A DNA stretch of 64,000 nucleotides. It comes from Variovorax sp. PBS-H4 (GTDB lineage: Bacteria; Pseudomonadota; Gammaproteobacteria; Burkholderiales; Burkholderiaceae_C). Shown here in pieces: positions 31,956 through 39,141 of this stretch. Numbering within the stretch: position 1 is the stretch's first letter; every line of letters starts with the position of its first letter. The position numbers and the translations under genes were made by a program. The stretch is from contig NZ_LR594675.1 of assembly GCF_901827205.1 (NCBI RefSeq), forward strand, positions 1,736,001 through 1,800,000, given 5' to 3'. The notes below the pieces were generated by a model, which was given only the letters and a program-made list of their open reading frames with translations, did not search any database and was not told the origin of the DNA.

Positions 31956-32921
31956 ATGTCAGGCAAATTTTTCGCCGCGCTGCTGCTCGGCGCGTGTGCA
32001 GTCGCGGGTGCTCAGAGCTATCCGAGCAAGCCGATCACATTGATCGTCCCGTTCGCAGCAGGAGGTCCGACCGATGTCGTCGCGCGGCAGGTCGGCACTG
32101 CGATGGCGAAAAGTCTGGGGCAGCCCATCGTGGTCGAGAACCGCCCCAGCATCGGGGGGATCGTGGGGAGCGAGGCCGTGATTCGTGCGGAGCCGGACGG
32201 CTACACGCTCCTCATTCACAACATCGGCATGGCAACGCTGCCGTCCTTGTCGCGGAACCTGCGATTCAATCCGCTTCGCGATTTCGCTTATGTGGGCGAA
32301 GTCGTCGATGTTCCGATGACGCTGGTGGGAAGAAAAGACTTGCCGCCGACGGGCTTCAAGGAACTGAATGTCTATCTGTCGGAAAAGCGCCGTCAGATCA
32401 ATCTTGCGAACGCCGGCATCGGCACGGCCTCGCACCTGTGCAGCCTGTTGCTGATGAGTCGACTCGGCGTCCCGATGACGTCAGTACCGTACAAGGGCGC
32501 CGCGCCGGCGATGAGCGATCTGATGGGGCGCCAGGTGGACCTGCTGTGCGACCAGGTGACCACGACGACGCAGCCGATTCGAGGCGGCCTCGTCAAGGCG
32601 TACGCGGCGACCACGAAGGCCAGGCTGCCGACTCTGCCCAGTGTGCCGACGCTCGTCGAGCAAAGCACGGATGGGTTCGAGATGACGGTTTGGCATGGCA
32701 TCTATGCCCCGAAGCGCACCCCCAAGGAAATCATCGCGAAGCTCTCCGCTGCGCTCAGGCATGCCCTCGTCGACAAGGAATTCAGGGATTCCATGGCAAA
32801 GCTCGGCGCGCTTCCGGTGGCTGCGGACCGTGCGACGCCGGAAGGGCTCCAAGGTCAGCTGGAACGGGAGATCGAGCGCTGGACACCGATCATCAAGCAG
32901 GCTGAGGCCTACATTGATTGA
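31956..32921 (+). CDS. Bug/TctC-type periplasmic receptor
   Basis: 321 codons from the ATG at 31956 with AAGGAGA before it. Signal peptide MSGKFFAALLLGACAVAGAQ; mature part begins YPSKPITLIVPFAAGGPTDVVAR, with VVENRPSIGGIVGSEAV near 62, DGYTLLIHN near 85 and VPYKGAAPAMSDLMG near 172. It is the transport-associated member of the GST/CoA-transferase operon; ligand probably an organic acid that enters this pathway. No membrane components of a TTT transporter are adjacent. Confidence 0.93.
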   Translation: MSGKFFAALLLGACAVAGAQSYPSKPITLIVPFAAGGPTDVVARQVGTAMAKSLGQPIVVENRPSIGGIVGSEAVIRAEPDGYTLLIHNIGMATLPSLSRNLRFNPLRDFAYVGEVVDVPMTLVGRKDLPPTGFKELNVYLSEKRRQINLANAGIGTASHLCSLLLMSRLGVPMTSVPYKGAAPAMSDLMGRQVDLLCDQVTTTTQPIRGGLVKAYAATTKARLPTLPSVPTLVEQSTDGFEMTVWHGIYAPKRTPKEIIAKLSAALRHALVDKEFRDSMAKLGALPVAADRATPEGLQGQLEREIERWTPIIKQAEAYID

Positions 32922-32943
32922 GGCCGTCGCAGGTCGACCTCCC

Positions 32944-34419
32944 ATGAGTTCCGCCGGCGATCTTGATCTGTTCGTGATCGGTGCGGGCAGCGGTGGCGTG
33001 CGTGCCGCGCGCATGGCGGCACGGCGCGGCGCAAGGGTCGCGATCGCCGAGGTCGCCCCGCTGGGCGGAACGTGCGTCAACCTGGGCTGCATCCCCAAGA
33101 AGCTCTACAGCTACGCCTCGCACTACCTCGAAAGCTTCGAGGAGTCGCATGGTTACGGCTGGCACGGTGGCATCCGGCCCGTACTCGACTGGCCAATGCT
33201 GAAGAAGAACCGCGCAGTCGAAATTGCGCGGCTCAACGCTGTGTACGGCGATCTGCTGGCGGGCGCGGGGGTCACGGTCCTTCGCGGTCGGGCCCATGTG
33301 GTGTCCGAGAACCTGGTCCAGGTCGGCTCCAAGGTTTACGGCGCCAAGAAGATTCTCATCGCGACCGGTGGTCACCCGGTGATCCCGAAGGTGCCGGGGG
33401 CCGAGTTCGCGATCAGCTCGAACGAGATCTTCGATCTTCCCGCTTTCCCCGCGCACCTCGTCGTCGTCGGTGCCGGATACATCGCGACCGAGTTCGCCTC
33501 GATCTTCCGGGGGCTCGGTGCGACGGTGACCCAACTGTGCCGCGGCGAACAGTTGTTGCGCGGATTCGACGAGGACGCGCGGCACTTCGTCGCTGCCGAA
33601 ATGCGCAAGAAGGGCATCGACCTGCGTACCGGCGCCGATGTCGAAGGGGTCGAGCGCGGTGCCGATGGGCGTCTGCACGTCGCTCTGCGAACAGGCGGCG
33701 AGATCGTGGCCGACACGGTTCTCTGTGCCACTGGAAGGGCTCCTAACACGCAAGGGCTCGGGCTCGAGGGCGTGGGAGTCCGGCTCGCACCCAACGGTGC
33801 GGTGATCGTCGATACCCACTACCGCAGCAACGTGGAGAGCATCTACGCGATCGGCGACGTGATCGATCGTGTTCATCTGACGCCGGTCGCTCTTGCCGAG
33901 GCCATGACGCTGGTGGATCACCTGTACGGCGAGGGCAAGCGCGTGCTTGACTACGACCTGATTCCCACCGCCGTGTTCACCCATCCGAGCGTCGGAACGA
34001 TCGGCCTCAGCGAGGCCCAGGCGCGTGCGCGCTTCGGCAGCGTGCGCGTGTTCCGAAGCGAGTTCAAGGCGCTGAAACACACGCTGTCCGGCAGTACCGA
34101 GCGCACGCTGGTGAAGCTCGTCGTGGATGCCGCGACGGATCGGGTGGTCGGCCTGCACATGGTCGGCGCCGATGCAGGAGAGGCAATACAGGGATTTGCA
34201 GTCGCGATGACGGCCGGCGCGACCAAGGCACAGTTCGACGCGACGCTGGGCGTCCACCCGACCGCCGCCGAAGAGTTCGTGGCGATGCGCGAACCGGTCG
34301 CCCGACGCATCGTTCCTTCGACCCGTCGGCACTGGCGCCTGCCTGCCGAGAAGGTGCAGCGCCGGGCACGCACGCCGCTTCGGGCAGCGCGGACGGCGCC
34401 CGCCTGCCTGGCTGAATAG
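32944..34419 (+). CDS. gor: Glutathione reductase (NADPH)
   Basis: 491 codons from the ATG at 32944, 22 bp after the Bug gene. FAD motif GAGSGGVRAARMAA near 13, redox-active CVNLGC with Cys44 and Cys49, VVVGAGYIATEFASIFRGLGA near 174 for NADPH, the SIYAIGDV FAD contact near 299, and HPTAAEEF with the active-site His near 438 at the dimer interface. The C-terminus has about 30 extra basic residues after the usual end. Reduces GSSG to GSH in the cytoplasm. As last gene of the set with two GST-like proteins it could restore GSH oxidised by them, though a housekeeping role is also possible. A candidate Fur box begins at its stop codon. Confidence 0.93.
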   Translation: MSSAGDLDLFVIGAGSGGVRAARMAARRGARVAIAEVAPLGGTCVNLGCIPKKLYSYASHYLESFEESHGYGWHGGIRPVLDWPMLKKNRAVEIARLNAVYGDLLAGAGVTVLRGRAHVVSENLVQVGSKVYGAKKILIATGGHPVIPKVPGAEFAISSNEIFDLPAFPAHLVVVGAGYIATEFASIFRGLGATVTQLCRGEQLLRGFDEDARHFVAAEMRKKGIDLRTGADVEGVERGADGRLHVALRTGGEIVADTVLCATGRAPNTQGLGLEGVGVRLAPNGAVIVDTHYRSNVESIYAIGDVIDRVHLTPVALAEAMTLVDHLYGEGKRVLDYDLIPTAVFTHPSVGTIGLSEAQARARFGSVRVFRSEFKALKHTLSGSTERTLVKLVVDAATDRVVGLHMVGADAGEAIQGFAVAMTAGATKAQFDATLGVHPTAAEEFVAMREPVARRIVPSTRRHWRLPAEKVQRRARTPLRAARTAPACLAE

Positions 34420-34440
34420 CATTCATTCTCATTTGTGAGG
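34417..34440. promoter_or_regulatory. Candidate Fur box upstream of the PepSY gene
   Basis: On the minus strand the sequence reads CACAAATGAGAATGAATGCTA, which resembles the repeated NATA/ATNATT hexamers of Fur sites (AATGAGAAT core). It lies directly before the ATG at 34446 and would couple the whole iron locus to iron status. Confidence 0.6.
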
Positions 34441-34445
34441 GTACA

Positions 34446-35114
34446 ATGCGCGCTCCGATGAGCGCCGCCACCACTGCCACCGCCCCCTCTCGACGCCGTT
34501 CCTACTGGCTCAAGACCCTGCACGAATGGCATTGGGTCAGCTCGGCGCTGTGCCTCATGGGCATGCTGCTGTTCAGCATCACCGGCATCACCCTCAACCA
34601 TGCCTCGCAGATCGAGTCCCGGCCGGCCGTGACGCGCAAGGCCGCCCCCGTCGATGCCGCGCTGCGCGGGCAATTGGCAGGCTTGCAGCCGGACATCGCG
34701 AAGACGGCCAAGGGCAAGGCCGAGCTGCCGGCCGAGCTCCAGCGCTGGGTGCAGGCGCAGTGGGGCGTCGACACGTCCGGCAAGCAAGCGGAGTGGTCGC
34801 AGGACGAGATCTATCTCTCGTTGCCCCGGCCGGGCGGCGACGCCTGGTTGCGCATCGGGCTCGAGGACGGCGAGGCCGAATACGAGCTGACCGACCGCGG
34901 CTGGATCTCCTATCTGAACGACCTCCACAAGGGACGCAATACCGGCGCCGCCTGGAGCTGGTTCATCGACATCTTCGCGGCGGCGGCGCTGCTGTTCTCC
35001 ATCACCGGCCTGCTCATCCTCAAGATGCATGCCGGCAACCGGCCGTTCACGTGGCCGATGGTTGCGATGGGGCTGCTGGTGCCTTTCCTCCTGGCGCTCC
35101 TCTTTGTCCATTGA
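34446..35114 (+). CDS. PepSY-associated TM membrane protein
   Basis: 222 codons; ATG at 34446 (a second Met 12 bp later is an alternative). Residues about 22-50 (LKTLHEWHWVSSALCLMGM) give a first membrane helix with a His pair, followed by a periplasmic domain of about 110 residues, then DLHKGRNTGAAWSWFIDIFAAAALL and two further helices. The HEWHW and DLHKGR motifs carry histidines of the kind that ligate heme in the PepSY-TM/DsbD-like electron-transfer membrane family. It would carry electrons across the inner membrane. First gene of the Fur-box-flanked cluster with DUF2271, DUF4198, ApbE and a flavin reductase. Confidence 0.85.
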   Translation: MRAPMSAATTATAPSRRRSYWLKTLHEWHWVSSALCLMGMLLFSITGITLNHASQIESRPAVTRKAAPVDAALRGQLAGLQPDIAKTAKGKAELPAELQRWVQAQWGVDTSGKQAEWSQDEIYLSLPRPGGDAWLRIGLEDGEAEYELTDRGWISYLNDLHKGRNTGAAWSWFIDIFAAAALLFSITGLLILKMHAGNRPFTWPMVAMGLLVPFLLALLFVH

Positions 35115-35142
35115 TCGAAACCCGAAGAAGAAAGGTCTTTTC

Positions 35143-35676
35143 GTGCACATCCGCTATTCACTCGCGCCCGTCGCCATGTCGGCGTTGATGGGGGCGCCCG
35201 CATGGGCGGCGAGCCTGGCAGTCAACATCGAGGTTCCGCGCCTCAATGCCGCGGAGTACCACCGGCCCTACGTAGCCGCCTGGATCGAGCGGCCCGACAA
35301 CACGCTGGCCACCACGCTGGCGGTCTGGTACGACGTGCGCACCAAGACCAACAACCCCGAGGGAGAAGGCACCAAATGGCTCAAGGACCTGCGCCAGTGG
35401 TGGCGTCGCGGCGGCCGCGAGCTGGCGGTGCCGGTCGACGGCGTGACGAGCGCGACCAAGCCTGCAGGCAAGCACCAGCTGAGCTTCGTGGAAGGCAGCA
35501 GCGCGCTGCCCAAGCTGGCGCCGGGCGCGTACAAGCTGGTCGTCGAGGCGGCGCGCGAAGTCGGTGGCCGCGAAGTGGTGAGCATCCCGTTCCAGTGGCC
35601 GCCTGCGAGCGCGGCACAGCCGGTCGCGGCCGGCAAGGAAGAGCTCGGAGAGATCCGGCTCGAGCTCAAGCCTTAG
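35143..35676 (+). CDS. DUF2271 periplasmic protein with probable FMN-attachment motif
   Basis: 177 codons from a GTG at 35143 preceded by GAAGAAGAAAGG. Signal peptide to GAPAWA (residue 22). The mature protein opens SLAVNIEVPRLNAAEYHRPY and carries KWLKDLRQWWRRGGREL near 78, typical of DUF2271. The segment DGVTSAT at 99-105 matches the Dxx(S/T)xA(T/S) pattern that ApbE flavinylates on the last Thr (Thr105, codon 35455-35457), and an ApbE gene lies three genes on. It is therefore probably a covalent FMN carrier in the periplasm that takes electrons from the PepSY protein. DUF2271 proteins are reported ApbE partners in other bacteria. Confidence 0.82.
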   Translation: MHIRYSLAPVAMSALMGAPAWAASLAVNIEVPRLNAAEYHRPYVAAWIERPDNTLATTLAVWYDVRTKTNNPEGEGTKWLKDLRQWWRRGGRELAVPVDGVTSATKPAGKHQLSFVEGSSALPKLAPGAYKLVVEAAREVGGREVVSIPFQWPPASAAQPVAAGKEELGEIRLELKP

Positions 35677-35725
35677 TGGCCCGCAACAGCACACCACGCC
35701 GTTTTCTTCAACGAGAGGAATCTTC

Positions 35726-36535
35726 ATGATCCAGCCCGCCCTGCGCCTCGCCGCCCTCGCCCTTGCACTGTCGTGCGCCGTCTCTGCCGTGCAGGCCCAC
35801 AACGCATGGCTTCTGCCGTCCACCACCGTGCTGTCGAAAGGCGACACCATCACCGTCGATGCGGCGGTGTCGAACGACTTGTTCGTCGCCAACCATGCGC
35901 CGCTGCGGCTGGACGGCCTGCAAATCGTCGCGCCCGACGGCAGCCTGATCAAGCCCGAGAACGAAGCCAGGCTCAAGCACCGCAGCGTGTTCGACGTGCC
36001 CGTGGCCCAAGCGGGCACCTACCGAATCGCCGTGCTGAACAACGGCGTCTTCGCCAGTTGGAAGGACAAGGCCACCGGCCAGAACAAGCGCGCGCGTGGC
36101 ACGGCCGAGACGATCGGCAAGGAGATCCCGGCCGATGCGACGGACGTGAACATCACCCAATCGGCAGGCCGCGTCGAAACCTTCGTCACTGTCGGCAAGC
36201 CCAGCGCGCTCAAGCCGATCGGCCAGGGCCTGGAACTCGTGAGCACGGGCAGCCCGACCGATCTCGTCAAGGGTGAGAAGTCGAACTTCGTGCTGCGCGT
36301 CGATGGCCAGCCTGCCAAGGATCTCGAAGTCACCGTGACGGCCGGCAACACGCAGTACCGCGACAAGCTGAGCGAAGTCAAGCTCAAGACCGACGACAAG
36401 GGCCAGTTCAGCGTGACATGGCCCAGTGCCGGGATGTTCTGGCTGGACGCCTCTACGCGCGACGACAAGACGACCGTGCCCCAGGCCAAGGAGCGCCGGC
36501 TGAGCTACGCGGCCACGCTCGAAGTGGCGCCTTGA
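35726..36535 (+). CDS. DUF4198 periplasmic protein
   Basis: 269 codons. Signal peptide ends at AVQAHNAW (residue 24); mature protein begins with His, which could bind metal at the free N-terminus. Beta-rich throughout, with VFDVPVAQAGTYRIAVLNN near 92 and DDKGQFSVTWPSAGMFWLDAS near 223, the DUF4198 family pattern (seen beside nickel, cobalt and iron uptake genes). Likely a periplasmic metal or siderophore-handling protein. Its stop TGA overlaps the TTG start of the apbE gene. Confidence 0.85.
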   Translation: MIQPALRLAALALALSCAVSAVQAHNAWLLPSTTVLSKGDTITVDAAVSNDLFVANHAPLRLDGLQIVAPDGSLIKPENEARLKHRSVFDVPVAQAGTYRIAVLNNGVFASWKDKATGQNKRARGTAETIGKEIPADATDVNITQSAGRVETFVTVGKPSALKPIGQGLELVSTGSPTDLVKGEKSNFVLRVDGQPAKDLEVTVTAGNTQYRDKLSEVKLKTDDKGQFSVTWPSAGMFWLDASTRDDKTTVPQAKERRLSYAATLEVAP

Positions 36536-37530
36536 GCCCCGCCTTCGCTCGCCGGCTGCCAGAGTCCTATGGCGCTGCGGCGTTGCCGCGCCGCGCCGAT
36601 CCGTCCAGCCTGCAGCGCCTCGAAGGGCGCACCATGGGCACCACCTGGTCATTGCGCTTCGACAATCCGGGCATGCTGGCGCTCGAAGATGTGCGCGCGG
36701 CTGTCGAGGATCCGCTCGACCGCGTCGTGGCACAGATGAGCCAGTGGGAACCCGAGTCGGACATCAGCCGCTACAACCGCGCACCGGCCGGTTCGCGGCA
36801 CCGCCTGCCACGTGAGTTCGCGAGCGTGCTGGCCTGCGCGCTCGACTGGGCACGCGCCAGCGGTGGCGCGCTCGACCCGACTGTCGCGCCGCTCGTGGCC
36901 TGCTGGGGCTTCGGCCCCGAGGCCGCTGCCGCTGCGCCAGAGCCGCACGAGCTCGCCGATGCCGCCGCGCGGGTGGGCTGGCAGCGCCTGTGCTTCGAAC
37001 GTGGCGACCCCAGCGTGCTGCAGCCCGGCGGCGTGGTGCTCGACCTGTCGGGCATCGCCAAGGGCTTCGCGGTCGACCACGGCGTCGAAGCATTGCGTGC
37101 GCTCGGCTTGCGCGACGTGCTGTTCGAGGTCGGCGGCGAGCTGCGGGGCGCGGGCCGCCGCCCCGGTGGCCTGCCGTGGCAGGTGCAGGTCGATGCGGGC
37201 ACCGGTCCGGCGCTTTGCGTGCCGCTGGCCGACATGGCGGTCGCGACTTCCGGCGACCGCTGGCACGTGCGCGAGCATGCGGGCCGGCGCTGGTCCCACA
37301 GCATCGATCCGCGCAGCGGCCAACCGGTCAGTCCGGCGTTGGCAGGCGTCACCGTGCTGCATGCGCAATGCATGGAGGCCGACGCGCTGGCCACCGTGCT
37401 GACCGTGCTCGGCCCGCACGAAGGCCTGCGCTTTGCCGATGAACACGGCATTGCCGCGCTGTTCAGCGTGCGCGGCGCCGCAGGGCTCGAGCGGCACGCC
37501 AGCGCCGCCTGGAAGGAACGCCAGGACTGA
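36532..37530 (+). CDS. apbE: FAD:protein FMN transferase
   Basis: 332 codons from a TTG at 36532 that overlaps the DUF4198 stop; the start is inferred from coupling and is uncertain, the next in-frame ATG being 36634. The fold is clear: GRTMGTTWSLRFDN near 32-46, EPESDISRYNR near 75, DPTVAPLVACWGFGP near 115, VVLDLSGIAKGFAVDHGVE near 165-183, VLFEVGGELRGAG near 195, and metal-site DRWHVREHAGRRWSHSIDPRSG near 240-262. It moves FMN from FAD to Ser/Thr of exported proteins using Mg2+. The DUF2271 protein in the same unit is the obvious substrate. No signal peptide or lipobox is seen, so it may act before export or the start is further upstream. Confidence 0.85.
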   Translation: MSPAFARRLPESYGAAALPRRADPSSLQRLEGRTMGTTWSLRFDNPGMLALEDVRAAVEDPLDRVVAQMSQWEPESDISRYNRAPAGSRHRLPREFASVLACALDWARASGGALDPTVAPLVACWGFGPEAAAAAPEPHELADAAARVGWQRLCFERGDPSVLQPGGVVLDLSGIAKGFAVDHGVEALRALGLRDVLFEVGGELRGAGRRPGGLPWQVQVDAGTGPALCVPLADMAVATSGDRWHVREHAGRRWSHSIDPRSGQPVSPALAGVTVLHAQCMEADALATVLTVLGPHEGLRFADEHGIAALFSVRGAAGLERHASAAWKERQD

Positions 37531-38912
37531 TGGACGACGGTTGGCGTCAGCTCGCGGCGACCGCGTCGGTCTTCGCCTATGGTGCCCTGTGTGCCGCGAT
37601 CTGGCAGCGCGAGCGCCGGCGTGCGCAGGCGCGGGTGGCCGACGCCGCGTCGCTTGCCACCGCCGGCGAACCGATGCTGGTGCTGCACGCCACGCAGACG
37701 GGCCAGGCCGAGGCGATCGCCTGGCAGACCGCGCGCTGGCTCCATGCCCAAGGCGCGGCCGTGCGCGTCATGTCGCTCAACGAGCTCGACCTCGCCACCT
37801 TGCAAGCCGCCCCGCGCGCACTGTTCGTGGCCAGCACCTACGGCGAAGGCGATGCGCCCGATGGCGCCAGCGCCTTCGTCGAACGGATCATGGAAGCGCG
37901 CGCGCAGTTGTCGGGCCTGCGCTATGCGCTGCTCGCGCTGGGCGACCGCCAGTACGCGCACTTCTGCGGCTTCGGACGCCGACTCGACGCTTGGCTGCGC
38001 GACAGCGGTGCCGTCCCCGCCTTCGAGCGTATCGACGTCGACAACGGCGACGACACCGCGATGGCCCGCTGGCGCCAACAGTGGCAGGGGGAGCGGCAGG
38101 AGGAGGGCGCCGGCACTGCGGGCGAAGCGCCTCCCGACGATGACTTCGAGCCATGGCGCCTGGTGGCTCGCCGGCAGCTCAATGCGGGCAGCGCCGGCGC
38201 ACCGGTGTTCCACTTGGCCTTTGCCCCGTCGAGCGGTGCGCTGCCGCACTGGGCTTCCGGCGACCTGGCGCAGATCCGGCTGGCCTCCGACCCGCAACGT
38301 CCGCGCGACTACTCGATTGCCTCGATTCCGGCCGATGGCGAACTGCAACTGCTGGTTCGCCAGGAGCAGCACCCCGACGGCACACTCGGCGCCGCGTCCG
38401 GCCTGCTCACTGCCGCGCTGGCGCCGGGCGATGCCGTGGCGATGCGCCTGCGTCAGCACGGCAACTTCCGTCTGAACGGCAACGCCGATCGGCCGCTCAT
38501 CCTGATCGGCAACGGCACCGGCTTGGCGGGCCTGCGCGGCCACCTGCGCGAGCGCATCGCCCGCGGGCGGCACGACAACTGGCTCGTGTTCGGTGAACGC
38601 AGCGCACGGCACGACTTCCTGTACCGCGATGAACTCGAAGCTTGGCTGGCGTCCGGAGCGCTCGCCCGGCTCGACATGGTGTTCTCGCGCGACGAAGAGT
38701 CGCTGCACGGTGAGCGGCGCTACGTGCAGCATCGCCTTTTCCAGGCTGCAGAGGAGGTGCACGCCTGGGTCGAGCGCGGTGCCGCGCTCTACGTGTGCGG
38801 CAGCCTGCAGGGCATGGCATCGGGCGTGGACACCGCGCTGCGCCAGATCCTCGGGCGCGACCGCCTGCACGAGATCGCGGTCGCGGGCCGCTATCGGCGC
38901 GACGTCTACTGA
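37530..38912 (+). CDS. Membrane-anchored flavodoxin/ferredoxin-NADP reductase-type flavoprotein (sulfite-reductase-alpha-like)
   Basis: 460 codons; ATG shares a base with the apbE stop (TGATG). A single hydrophobic helix at about 9-25 anchors the N-terminus. Residues 48-190 are a flavodoxin domain (LHATQTGQAEAIA at 52, ASTYGEGDAP at 101, LALGDRQYAHFC at 135). The FNR half has RDYSIAS at 259-265 for FAD, GNGTGLAGLRGHL near 327 for nucleotide, VCGSLQGMA near 418 and a C-terminal aromatic RRDVY. This is a self-contained NAD(P)H-to-FMN electron donor. No hemoprotein sulfite reductase or cys genes are near, and the context of PepSY, DUF2271 and ApbE points to donating electrons to the PepSY membrane carrier. 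Confidence 0.87.
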   Translation: MDDGWRQLAATASVFAYGALCAAIWQRERRRAQARVADAASLATAGEPMLVLHATQTGQAEAIAWQTARWLHAQGAAVRVMSLNELDLATLQAAPRALFVASTYGEGDAPDGASAFVERIMEARAQLSGLRYALLALGDRQYAHFCGFGRRLDAWLRDSGAVPAFERIDVDNGDDTAMARWRQQWQGERQEEGAGTAGEAPPDDDFEPWRLVARRQLNAGSAGAPVFHLAFAPSSGALPHWASGDLAQIRLASDPQRPRDYSIASIPADGELQLLVRQEQHPDGTLGAASGLLTAALAPGDAVAMRLRQHGNFRLNGNADRPLILIGNGTGLAGLRGHLRERIARGRHDNWLVFGERSARHDFLYRDELEAWLASGALARLDMVFSRDEESLHGERRYVQHRLFQAAEEVHAWVERGAALYVCGSLQGMASGVDTALRQILGRDRLHEIAVAGRYRRDVY

Positions 38913-38995
38913 GCCTCGCGCCAGGGCGCCGAGACGTTGCACGCCGCCAACGTCCGCAAGGAAATTTGTCGCGAGTGTGAAGTTGCGTGAACTTT

Positions 38996-39020
38996 GTTAT
39001 TGATAGTCGTTATCATTTGC
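38996..39020. promoter_or_regulatory. Fur box upstream of the TonB-dependent receptor
   Basis: TTATTGATAGTCGTTATCAT fits the Fur consensus with two GATA/TATC arms (ATTGATAGTC-GTTATCATT). It sits about 125 bp upstream of the receptor ATG at 39142, in a 229-bp gap that otherwise holds no gene. Regulation by iron is therefore strongly suggested. Confidence 0.82.
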
Positions 39021-39141
39021 ACCGTTGTCGCCGGGCACCTCGGCGAACGAACTCAGCCAGCCAATCCCCCGCATCGCCCAGATGCGCCGCGCGGACCCGC
39101 CAGTGAAGTTCTCACCCAATTTCAATCTGGAGGTTCCTCTC

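Noticed and set aside
37530..38912. Assimilatory sulfite reductase flavoprotein CysJ
   Set aside because: N-terminal membrane anchor, shorter length and iron-locus context; no cysI or cysH nearby.
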